This document shows positions 1 through 9,282 of a stretch of 64,000 nucleotides of DNA, piece by piece (positions within the stretch are counted from its first letter, which is position 1; each line of letters begins with the position of its first letter). The position numbers were made by a program, and so were the translations under genes. The stretch is from positions 60,814,614 to 60,878,613 of the forward strand of contig NC_079217.1 in NCBI RefSeq assembly GCF_029633865.1, given 5' to 3'. This stretch comes from Lampris incognitus. Lineage: Eukaryota > Chordata > Actinopteri > Lampriformes > Lampridae. The notes beneath the pieces are model-generated. The model was not told the DNA's origin, searched no databases, and saw only the letters and a list, made by a program, of their open reading frames with translations.

Positions 1-627
1 GCCTGTTTCCTGGCGGGATGTTGCATGGGACTGTCGGGTGGCCCCGCGGTCTTTTCTCGTTATTCGCGGGCATCATGGGTTAATGTTTGTCACGGAAACT
101 ATAAGGACAATCATTGCAAGTTTCACGGACAATTCCCTCATTCTGGCATGCAGCCAACGAGGTACGTTATGTGTAGCCCACGTTATGTGCGGTCTGATTT
201 TATGTTAATTGTGCTAATTGCATTGTTTCATGTATACAGTTTTCACGGTGCTGATGAAGATTTGGAGACTTCTTTAAACCTGTTCAAGAAAGCTACTTGT
301 GTTCGCCGTGCCTTGGGGGGGGATTTACACTAACTTTTCATTTTTGTCTATTTACAAGAAGTTGTGGCAATACACAATGGAGGATAGATTCACCTGGGGC
401 TGCTGCTCCTTTAAGGAAGGCATTCGGCGTTATGACGTAGCACGGTTTAGAGTTTCCCAGGAGGTGGGGCCACGTGTTCGACAGCCTAGCCATTAGCTTG
501 TTGCCACGAGAGATTGCGCTGTATCGGTGTTGTTGTGTGGCGAGTAAACGGAATTAACTCGACTCGATCTCTCCGTCTCCTCATTCCTGCACTCCCACAA
601 AGTGGTGTTTTACACAGCCCATTCATA
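1..627. other. Unassigned sequence at left edge
   Basis: No gene is recognised. The short open frames match no family I know. The last 100 bp or so read like the end of an LTR (a pyrimidine-rich stretch, then a terminal TTTTACA near 614), but no partner LTR or target duplication is visible, so this is only a suggestion. Confidence 0.25.
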
Positions 628-865
628 TGGTCTTCTAGCAGCCATACCCACATGTACCCTGGCTCTGCTGAATGACAGAAGCTAAGCAGTATGGGCTTGG
701 CTAGTACTTGAATGGGAGACCTCCCAGGAAAACCGAGTTGCTGCTGGAAGTGATGTTAATGGGCCAGTAGGGGGCAGTCTTCCTTGTGGTCCTAATAAAC
801 AGCAAAAATCCGAATTCCCCAGTGCAGTGACGGGGACACGGCTGCCGTCCTTCAGATGACACGTT
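628..865 (+). repeat. 5S rRNA-derived SINE (SINE3-like), 5' half
   Basis: Bases about 636-757 follow vertebrate 5S rRNA, including the internal promoter blocks AGCTAAGCAG (about 680-689) and TAGTACTTGAATGGGAGACC (about 702-721). The body then runs into the CCTTCAGATGACACGTT block that normally leads to the teleost SINE 3' domain. That 3' domain resumes at 3059, so this is the front half of a split element. 5S-headed SINEs of this design are known from fish. Confidence 0.8.
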
Positions 866-1328
866 TGTAGCACTTGTGCACCTACTGGTAATGAAAGGGC
901 AGTGCCCTGAGTTCAGATATATACTCCCTTTACTTTTGTTATATTATTTATTCTGTGAGGCCTAAACCTGACCAGCCAATATATATATAACCAATGTAAT
1001 TCCGTTAACTTTTAACTTAATGCTCTTTATTCCCGCCAGTAATCTAAACACCGGTCAAGGATATCACACAACTCAGGCAGGTATAAAAATAATATCATTT
1101 ACTTTGAAAATGATAGTAATAACGACAGTACCAAAAGGGCTCTCTCTTTTGCTCCTTCTTTTACAGGAAATATGTCCCCTTAAAAAACAACAACAATAAT
1201 ACAGGTAAGTAACCCAAATACATGTTCTTCCAATGAGTAAACACCGTAATAAACCTTAGGTACATTTTAATTAGATTTGTGGGCCCACCTTAAACAGTAA
1301 TGATACACCATAAATACCATGAACCTAG

Positions 1329-1700
1329 TGTAAACTACTAATAAGACACGTTAGCCCCTAGCTAACGGGTCTGACCCTTTAGCAGAGCGGTTAGTGATGT
1401 CGCCTTGTGGTGCAGTACACCTCGTATCGAATCCCGCACCGGGCAAGAAAATAACCGGTAACATTGGTGGCAGCGGTGGGATCCGGAAGTGTGCTGATCC
1501 TCAGAAGTCTCTTCAGAGCGCGGGAATAACAAAGCGCGAGGGCGCGCTTCCGGGGAGGGTGACGACTGTAAACTACTAATAAGACACGTTAGCCCCTAGC
1601 TAATGGATCTGACCCTTTAGCCGAGCGGTTAGTGATGTCGCCTTGTGGTGCAGTACACCCGTATCGAATCCCGCACCGGGCAAGAAAATAACCGGTTACA
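1329..1700 (+). mobile_element. Miniature LTR retrotransposon (TRIM-like), copy A
   Basis: Two direct repeats, 1329-1463 (135 bp) and 1567-1700 (134 bp), begin TGTAAACTACTAATAAG and end in ACCGG(T/A)(T/A)ACA. They differ at about five positions. They flank a non-coding 103-bp interior. The interior opens one base after LTR1 with TGGTGGCAGCGGTGGGATCC (1465-1484), which matches the complement of the 3' end of vertebrate tRNA-Leu(AAG) at 18 of 20 positions: a primer binding site. A purine-rich GGGGAGGG lies just before LTR2. No protein could be encoded, so mobility would need a partner element. The LTR interior looks tRNA-like, with an A-box (TAGCCGAGCGG) and a B-box (TATCGAATCCC). The same family recurs at 22471, 44834 and 52801. 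Confidence 0.8.
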
Positions 1701-1965
1701 TTAGGTTGTGCTAAGCCGGCATTTAAATAGAATAAACCCCTTGTTGCTGGCCTGAATCGCGGCTTGTGTTCGGTGGGGCCGCAAACTAAAATGGCCCCTT
1801 CGGTCACTGCCGACCTAGAGAAATTACTGCTAAGTACTGTAGCGAGTTCGGGGGGCAGTCTGGGAACCCCCACAGCCGGGACGCGAACCCGTATCTCCCG
1901 CAAGCGGCCACGTTAACCAGTCGACTAAAGGGTCCGACCCGTTAGTCAAGGACCAACGTGTCTAC
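1701..1965 (-). mobile_element. Divergent relative of the tRNA-like LTR
   Basis: On the minus strand, 1965 to about 1860 aligns with the front of the miniature LTR (GACACGTT, then ACGGGTCGGACCCTTTAG). It carries a better tRNA-like pattern: an A-box TAGTCGACTGG and a B-box GGGTTCGCGTCCC with a pairable CGGG/CCCG T-stem. The remainder to 1701 is unique here. It looks like an older or longer sister family, possibly a partial LTR. Confidence 0.5.
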
Positions 1966-2507
1966 TTATCCATGCACGTTACAGTACCTTTAGTGATGGC
2001 GACCGAGACGAGATCTTACCGTCGGTTCAGTATCAGCGCAGGCCAGTCCAGGCAGGCAGCTGGTAAACACCACCGTGTCCGCCGATACAAGTCGATGTCC
2101 TCTGTCCTCCGGACGGGGGGGACGACGAAATAAATGATCTTTAACTGTGAATCGGCTCCCTGATGTGGCGAGCAGCAGCTATCGGTAACACCCACTTGTT
2201 GGGCAAACAAATGGAAAGAGCGGCAACTATGCTGTTTGGCTAGCGGCCAGAGCTAATCGTCCGACCGTTTCCAACTCGGCTTTGTCCAGTAAAAAACCTC
2301 TTCACCAGTCAATGCAGCTTCTTCTCCGAAAGTCCTCGTGTCGACGACTCCAGAAACCGCTACGATAACCGCGCTTTTAGACTTTATTTTGACTAAACCT
2401 CTCGATGTGTGAACGTTAACGTCTTGCTCCTCGTCTCTGCCTGACGACCACTCCGGGACCAACTCCCGCGCTGCAAAACCACACTCCTACGCCACGCCCC
2501 CTCCTCG

Positions 2508-2797
2508 TACTGCGGCATTTTTCAACCAATCACACCGCTCTGAACTCCCGGGCCACGGATACTGCGGCATTTTTCAACCAATCACACCGCCCTGAACTCC
2601 GGGGCCACGGATACTGCGGCATTTTTCAACCAATCACACCGCTCTGAACTCCCGGGCCACGGATACTGCGGCATTTTTCAACCAATCACACCGCTCTGAT
2701 CTCCCTGGCCACGGATACTGCGGCATTTTTCAACCAATCACACCGCTCTGAACTCCCTGGCCACGGATACTGCGGCATTTTTCAACCAATCACATCA
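2508..2797. repeat. 52-bp tandem repeat, about 5.6 units
   Basis: Units start at 2508, 2560, 2612, 2664, 2716 and 2768, exactly 52 bp apart, with few substitutions. Each unit contains TTCAACCAATCACACC, so a CCAAT box recurs every 52 bp in one orientation. No gene is adjacent. Confidence 0.92.
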
Positions 2798-3058
2798 AGG
2801 TAGATTACATTTCAGTTAAATAGTCTTTTCTTTTAACGGTGTTTAACCAGTTTCTCTTTTGTTCACTTTTTTTCTTCTTCGTGTGACAGCCTTCAGCATA
2901 TTACACATAGACATCTATTTATTTTGTTTTACCTTTATAACACACGATCGGAAATAACCAAACGCAAAGTCACCTTTTCAAAATAAAAGTCGTCTTTTAA
3001 AAATACTAGTCTTTTCTTCAATTTTTTTTCAACTAAGCCTAAATTTCACACCGGGTTG

Positions 3059-3365
3059 CACGTTAAACCGAGGTCCTGACTCGCTGTGGTCGTTGAAGCT
3101 CCCACGGCACTCATCGCAAAGAGTAGGGGTTCCCCGGTGTCCTGGCAAATTCCCAACCCGGCTCTCTCCATCTGGCCACCTAATCACCCCCCATGTAACT
3201 GGCTCAATGATTCCTCCCTCTCCACCTCAAGCTGATGCGTGGTGAGCGTTCTTCTGCAAAATGGCTGCCGTGCATCAGCCAGGTGGTGCTACAAATTTGT
3301 GGTGGCTGAGGTGAGTTACCCCCTTCACTGTATAGTGCTTTGGGAGTCTACATAAAGCACTATAG
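3059..3365 (+). repeat. 5S-derived SINE, 3' half
   Basis: This resumes the SINE broken at 865. The block GTTAAACCGAGGTCCTGACT and the terminal ...AGTGCTTTGGGAGTCTACATA region are the conserved 3' domain of this teleost SINE group. The tail is interrupted at 3366 by another SINE. Confidence 0.75.
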
Positions 3366-3378
3366 AAATGTAGTCCAT

Positions 3379-3722
3379 CCATCCATCCATCCATCCATCC
3401 ATCCATCCAAGCCGCTTATCCCAATTGGAGTCGCGTGATGCTGGAGCCTATCCCAGCAGTCTTTGGGTGGCAGGGGGACACAACCGCCAGTCCAGCTCAG
3501 GGCCGACACATTCACACTTCGGGACAATTTAGGGGGTGAGTCACGTGACCTACATGTCTTTGGACTGTGGGAGGAAACCGGAGCACCCGGAGGAAACCCA
3601 TGCAAACTCCACACAGAGGACGACCCGGGATGACCCCCAAGGTTGGACTACCCCAGGGCTCGAACCCAGGACCTTCTTGCTGTGAGGCGACCGCACTAAC
3701 CACTGCGCCACCGTGCCGCCCT
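3379..3722 (-). repeat. tRNA-derived SINE (GGCGGCACGGTGGCGCAG type)
   Basis: Read on the minus strand it starts GGCGGCACGGTGGCGCAGTG (A-box) followed by GGGTTCGAGCCC (B-box), a tRNA-derived head, and ends in a GGAT tetranucleotide tail, the (CCAT)n at 3375-3410. It is flanked by the 13-bp target duplication AAATGTAGTCCAT (3366-3378 and 3723-3735). It therefore landed in the tail of the 5S SINE. Confidence 0.88.
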
Positions 3723-3735
3723 AAATGTAGTCCAT

Positions 3736-4298
3736 ATTATTACCAAAATAAATGTATATAAAACATATAGCGTACTGACCATATGTCTCATGACATGACA
3801 TGGCCCACATTTGTAGTCTACAAATTATATGAACACAATACATGTACAGAAGTCTGACTGATGCATGTGGTGATGACCTGTGATGGCAGGAACTGTGCTT
3901 CTTATAATCCTGTTTCATTTGGGTCATGATGAAGCCCACTCCAAACCAGTGGTGATGTTCCAAAGGGGGTGGGGGGGCGTGTCCCAACCTAAGAGGGATG
4001 TTTTTCTACACCTCTCACTTCGTGGGTGAGGTTTTACAGTTTGCCCCTGAATGTCATGTTACACAATAGTGTTGTCTGTTGTGCACACGTTGAGGGGCCT
4101 GTTTTCCAACACCGGCATGGAACTACGACGGAGTCCGGGACTAACCGGATGACAACACAGCTCCTAACGTGGACTCTGACTCACACTGGTCACAGCTGTA
4201 GGAGGCATGAACACGTCACACAGAGGATGAAGAAAGAGAATGTCGTTTGTCAGTTCTCTATTATTGAAATTCCGTCCAGTGTTCATTTGTGCTTGTGT
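3736..4298. other. No recognised feature
   Basis: About 560 bp of mixed composition. It has a short poly-purine/G run near 3965 but no gene, RNA or transposon end that I recognise. Confidence 0.5.
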
Positions 4299-4302
4299 TT
4301 AA

Positions 4303-4897
4303 CACTAGAACAACCAAGGCGGTCATTTTGACGGTTTTGGATTTTCAAAGTTTGATAACTTTGAGAAGGAGAAAAAATAAAGAGATACAGACCCGCCGCT
4401 CCACGAACGCTCCTAAAATTGCACATATTTGCATTAAAAACGAGTTTTAGATCACTTGCACAAAAAAAGTTATGATAAGCTCTACCTAAAACGACTATGG
4501 GCGGTCCAAATGACCGCACGTAATTTGCGCGTGATCGTGCGCGTCATGTCAGTATTTATGACGTGTGTTGGTGGCGTCATTTCCTTCGTGAAGTTCTCTG
4601 CTCTGCCCTAGAAACACACTAGCGCCCTCCAGTGGAGAGAAATAGTCTAAACTTGATGTGTGATTATGTCCAACATGTCTGGTTACAGACGCGCCATTTA
4701 CAGGCGTTGGACGGCGGCCATTTTAAATTGTTTGAGAAATAGCATTAAAGTTGTTGAAATCTTAAGTTTGGCGTCAGTCGTTTCTTAACAGACACACTTA
4801 CATATGCAATGCATTAATATGTCAATTGGCTGTTTATCTTGACAGACAATAGAGTTTAAAAACCGGCCGTCATTTTGACCGCCCATGGTCGTTCTAG
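4303..4897. mobile_element. piggyBac-like non-autonomous element
   Basis: The left end follows a TTAA (4299-4302) and begins CACTAGAACAACCAAGGCGG, continuing into TCATTTTGACGG. The right end (about 4863-4897) reads as its reverse complement, CCTAGAACGACCATGGGCGG on the minus strand. A third, internal copy of the right-end motif lies at about 4486-4522. No transposase is present. The right TTAA is not visible, so that edge may be altered. Confidence 0.6.
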
Positions 4898-5705
4898 GTA
4901 GGAGTGAAATCAAGAAACAAGACGCTTTGGAAAGTTCCACACAGGGAAGCGTCTCATGTATTCCTTATGAGAGCATTTGGTGGGGGAAAAGATTCCCAAA
5001 TACGGAAGCAGGCTCTGCCGGTCCAAAAAGAATAGAAACGTGTTATGATTCGGGGCGATAATACGCTGGAAGAGGTCAGTCTATGCTGAGAAAATAGCAG
5101 AGAGCAGTATATAATTCATGCGAGACCTAGTTGCGCCCCCTCCCTTGAAGGTCAAGACGTTTGCATGAATGCAGAGTTGGACAGATTTACTCTCCCAAAA
5201 ATATACTGATGTTTACATTTCAGGACTTTAGATAACGCTCCTATCAAGAAGCCCTGCAGCGTGCACGTGGCACGTAGAATTAGTTTAGATTAGTAAACCG
5301 CTAACGCAGACCCACAGGGCCCAGACTAAATACTCCTCCGTCCTTACAACGGTCATGATTTATGGCGGAGAGCAGGGTATGGAAGCGAGAGCTGGAGGCC
5401 TCTGAAGTAGCTGATTGATTCAGCAATAAAACCCAAGGCCGCAGTACAGTATCCTGCAGACATGCGTGTCCATGGAAATTAATGTCATGATTTACCTTGT
5501 TTTCATCTTCCATATCGACTGACCTGTCACCAGGCTGCCGCTCAGGCTCAAAGATGTACTGTGGTGTGTGTCTGTGTGTGTGTCTGTGTGTGTCTGACTG
5601 CTTGCTTGTCTTTCTTTGTTTGCATGTCTGCCCATACTGTGAGGAGGAAACAAAGCTAATTTGTACCCCTATTTTGAATTTATGCAAATGCTTTGTGTAT
5701 TTTAA
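4898..5705. other. Intergenic; short GT-rich microsatellite
   Basis: Nothing gene-like. A (GTGTGTCT)n-type microsatellite lies at about 5563-5605. Confidence 0.5.
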
Positions 5706-6160
5706 CCATTTATTTATTTATTTTCCTCCTTTTTCTCCCCACTTGTACCCGGCCAATTACTCCTCTCTTCCGAGCCGCCTTGGTCTCGCTGCTCCACCCC
5801 CCCCCCCATCCCCCTCTGTCGATCCGGGGAGGGCTGCAGACTACCACGTGCCTCCTCCCATACATGTGGAGCTGCCAGCCGCTTCTTTTCACCTGACAGC
5901 GAGGAGTTTCACCAGGGGGACAGAACGCGTGGGAGGATCACGCTATTCCCCCCAGTTCACCCCCCCCCCCCCGAACAGGTGCCCCAACCAACCAGAGGAG
6001 GCGCTAGCGCAGCGGCCAGGACACATACCCACATCCGGCTTCCTACCTGCAGACACGGCCAATTGTGTCTGTAGGGACGCCCGACCAAGCTGGAGGTAAT
6101 ACGAGGATTCGAACTGGAGATCCCCGTGTTGGTAGGCAATGGAATAGACCGCTACGCCCT
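5706..6160 (-). repeat. tRNA-derived SINE (GGCGTAGCGGTC type), copy 1
   Basis: On the minus strand it starts GGGCGTAGCGGTCTATTCC, with a B-box AGTTCGAATCC about 45 bp on. The long body contains ACAGACACAATTGGCCGTGT, GCGCTAGCGCCTCCTCTGG and CACGTGGTAGTCTGCAGCCC. Copies at 12686 and 22934 share the same body. The sequence TATTTATTT flanks both ends and may be the target duplication. Confidence 0.85.
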
Positions 6161-6202
6161 TCTATTTATTTAATCTTCTTACTAACCTTTTTTTTATCAC
6201 CT

Positions 6203-7885
6203 GAGAGGACTAATCCTGATGGGTACCATCTGATAGGACTAATCCTGATGGGTAGCGTCTGATTGGACTAATCCCTATGGGTAGCGTCTGATAGGACTAA
6301 TCCTGATGGGTAGTGTCTGATAGGGCTAATCCTGATGGGTAGCGTCTGATAGGACTAATCCTGATGGGTAGCGTATGATAGGACTAATCCTGATGGGTAG
6401 CGTCTGATAGCACTAATCCTGATGGGTAGCATCTGATAGGACTAATCCTGATGGGTAGCGCCTGATAGGACTAATCCTGATGGGTAGCGCCTGATAGGAC
6501 TAATCTTGATGGGTAGCGTCTGATTGGACTAATGGGTAGTGTCTGATAGGACTAATCCTGATGGGTAGCGTCTGATAGGACTAATCCTGATGGGTTGCAT
6601 CTGATAGGACTAATCTTGATGGGTAGCGCTTGATAGGACTAATCCTTATGGGTAACGTCTGATAGGACTAATTCTGATGGGTACCATCTGATAGGACTAA
6701 TCCTGATGGGTACCATCTGATAGGACTAATCCTGATGGGTAGCGTCTGATTGGACTAATGGGTAGTGTCTGATAGGACTAATCCTGATGGGTAGCGCCTG
6801 ATAGGACTAATCCTGATGGGTAGTATCTGATAGGACTAATCCTGATGGGTATCATCTGATAGGACTAATCGTGATGGGTAGTATCTGATAGGGCTAATCC
6901 TGATGGGTAGCGTCTGATAGGACTAATCCTGATGGGTAGCGTCTGATAGGACTAATCCTGATGGGTAGCGTCTGATAGGACTAATCCTGATGGGTAGCAT
7001 CTGATAGGACTAATCCTGATGGGTAGCGCCTGATAGGACTAATCTTGATGGGTAGCGTCTGATTGGACTAATGGGTAGTGTCTGATAGGACTAATCCTGA
7101 TGGGTAGCATCTGATAGGACTAATCTTGATGGGTAGCGTCTGATTGGACCAATGGGTAGTGTCTGATAGGACTAATCCTGATGGGTAGCGCCTGATAGGA
7201 CTAATCCTGATGGGTAGTATCTGATAGGACTAATCCTGATGGGTATCATCTGATAGGACTAATCCTGATGGGTAGCGCCTGATAGGACTAATCCTTATGG
7301 GTAGCGTCTAATAGGACTAATCCTGATGGGTAGCGCCTGATAGGACTAATCTTGATGGGTAGCGTCTGATTGGACTAATGGGTAGTGTCTGATAGGACTA
7401 ATCCTGATGGGTAGCGTCTGATAGGACTAATCCTGATGGGTAGCATCTGATAGGACTAATCTTGATGGGTAGCGCTTGATAGGACTAATCCTTATGGGTA
7501 ACGTCTGATAGGACTAATCCTGATGGGTACCATCTGATAGGACTAATCCTGATGGGTACCATCTGATAGGACTAATCCTGATGGGTAGCGTCTGATTGGA
7601 CTAATGGGTAGCACCTGATAGGACTAATCCTGATGGGTATCATCTGATAGGACTAATCCTGATGGGTAGCGCCTGATAGGACTAATCCTGATGGGTATCA
7701 TCTGATAGGACTAATCCTGATGGGTATCATCTGATAGGACTAATCCTGATGGGTAGCGCCTGATAGGACTAATCCTGATGGGTATCATCTAATAGGACTA
7801 ATCCTGATGGGTATCATCTGATAGGACTAATCCTGGTGAGTAGCGTCTGATAGGCCTAATCCTGATGGGTAGAGTCTGATAGGAC
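6203..7885. repeat. 29-bp minisatellite, about 58 units
   Basis: Tandem copies of a 29-bp unit built on GGACTAATCCTGATGGGTAG plus a variable (C/A)(G/A)(T/C)CTGATA part. A shortened 23-bp variant lacking CCTGAT recurs about six times with similar neighbours, which suggests block duplication. No coding potential. Confidence 0.95.
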
Positions 7886-8269
7886 TCTGGGAAAAGTTTT
7901 ACATCTTCACCAACAAGCAGATGAATGCAGAAGATGAAGGTGAGTAGCAGCCAGTTTAAAGACGTTTTTGTGGCTAAAAAACAGAAAAGGCAGAAGATCT
8001 TCACCAAGGGATAATATTAAAACTCGAGTTTATAATGATGTTGGAGGACAAATACAATCTCTCGTGTCTCTTTTGTGGCAATTATAGACCACTAAAAGCG
8101 ACTATTCCTCACAATTATGTAGATCCCAAACGCGGGCTCGTTAGCTGAGTGGTAGCCTCGCAGATAACACCTGAATTCGCCAAATCCTCCCTTCGAGTTG
8201 ATCAGCGGCACCCGAGTTTTGGCTGCACCACCGTGGCAGGGAAAGCCAACACCTGGAAATGATTAGGAC
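7886..8269. other. Short spacer with possible tRNA-like segment
   Basis: The segment at about 8134-8260 (TTAGCTGAGTGGTAGC...) has an A-box-like start but no convincing B-box or cloverleaf. It may be a decayed SINE. It replaces the 3' continuation of the RTE LINE, which stops near 8270. Confidence 0.3.
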
Positions 8270-8448
8270 TGATGACGGGACAAATGGTGTGTTCTCACCC
8301 ACTTTGAACACATCTGTCATTCCTACCGCATACCTCACCACTGTTACACTGCCCTCATACATATCCTGCACCACTCCTACATACTTCTCTGCCACTCCCG
8401 ACTTCCACATTCAATACCACACCTCTTCCCTCGGCACCCTGTCATATG
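8270..8448 (-). pseudogene. RTE LINE reverse transcriptase, fragment 3' of L2 insertion
   Basis: The minus-strand translation contains KSGVAEKYVGVVQDMYEG and TVVRYAVGMTDVFKVG, the part of RTE-clade reverse transcriptase just after the KAYDRVPREE region. It continues the protein broken off at 9283 and is separated from it by the L2-like element. The frame is lost near 8270. RTE proteins combine an AP endonuclease with an RT and act in target-primed reverse transcription; this copy is dead. Confidence 0.85.
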
Positions 8449-9282
8449 AATCAGAATCAGAATCGGAACACTTTATTCATCCCCGAGGGGAAATTGGGTT
8501 CTATTACAGACACTCACGCTCTAATAACTAAAAACTAACAAGATAGAAGATAAGCAAATAGAAACAGAAACAAATAGAAATAAAGATAAAATAAGAACAA
8601 AATATATCAACAAGCATGGTGCACATAACACCCTAGCTATACTGCACTACCGCAGCACACAACAAGCAGCACAAACAAAACCCTACAGGGCCAGTCCAAT
8701 GACCATTAATTCAGAGTGCCTGACAGTCTGAGCCTGAGAGAGGAGTTGTAAAGTTTGATGGCCACAGGCAGGAATGACCCCCTGTGGCGCTCCGTGGTGC
8801 TTTTTGGCAGAATGAGTCTATTACTAAAAGTACTCCTGTGCCCAACCAGCACGTCATGGAGTGGGTGGAAGAAATTGTCCATGATGGCACGTAATTTCAA
8901 CAGCGTCCTCCTCCTCTCAGAAACCGCCGCCAGAGAATCCACTTCCACCCCCACAACGTCACCGGCCTTGCCGGTCAGTTTACTGAGCCTGTTTGTATCT
9001 GCTACCCTCAACCTGCTGCCCCAACACACAACAGCAAACTGGAGAGCACTGGCCACCACAGACTCGTACCACATCCTGAGCATTGTCTGGCAGATGTTGA
9101 AGGACCTCAGCCTCCTCAAAAAGTAGAGACGGCTCTGTCCCTTCTTGTAGAGGGCATCAGTGTTCTTAGCCCAGTCCAGTTTATTGTCTATATACACCCC
9201 CAGGTACTTGTAGTATTCCACAGTGTCCACACTGACCCCTTGGATGGAGACAGGGGTCACTGATTTCATTTCCCTATCTCTT
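8449..9282 (-). mobile_element. L2-like (jockey-superfamily) LINE, 5'-truncated
   Basis: A 187-residue minus-strand frame (8706-9269) is the C-terminal RT region: VEYYKYLGVYIDNKLDW, YKKGQSRLYFLRRLRSF, then a C-terminal tail of the kind seen in fish L2/Rex1-type LINEs. Its 3' end at 8449-8500 carries the AATAAAGTG..GATTCTGATTCTGATTC tail typical of these elements (read on the minus strand). It sits exactly inside the KAYDR codons of the RTE element, which resumes on both sides with almost no target duplication (CA). Confidence 0.85.

Larger units (their letters stand above)
866..3058. mobile_element. 2.2-kb composite insertion splitting the 5S SINE
   Basis: The SINE text stops at 865 and resumes at 3059. 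The hexamer CACGTT lies on both sides (860-865 and 3059-3064), as expected for a target-site duplication. Inside are an AT-rich part (866-1328), a miniature LTR element, a related LTR-like piece on the minus strand, an unrecognised part (1966-2507) and a 52-bp tandem array. No terminal inverted repeats or transposase are visible, so the class of the outer insertion is unknown. Confidence 0.5.

Noticed and set aside
25..496. Small proteins at the left edge (102 and 65 residues)
   Set aside because: No family resemblance, ordinary codon-free composition and overlap between the two frames.
1380..1450. Functional tRNA gene in the LTR (and at 1620, 22505, 52850, 53090)
   Set aside because: A- and B-box-like motifs are present, but acceptor and T stems do not pair properly and the segment lies inside a terminal repeat. 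Treated as a tRNA-like promoter region.
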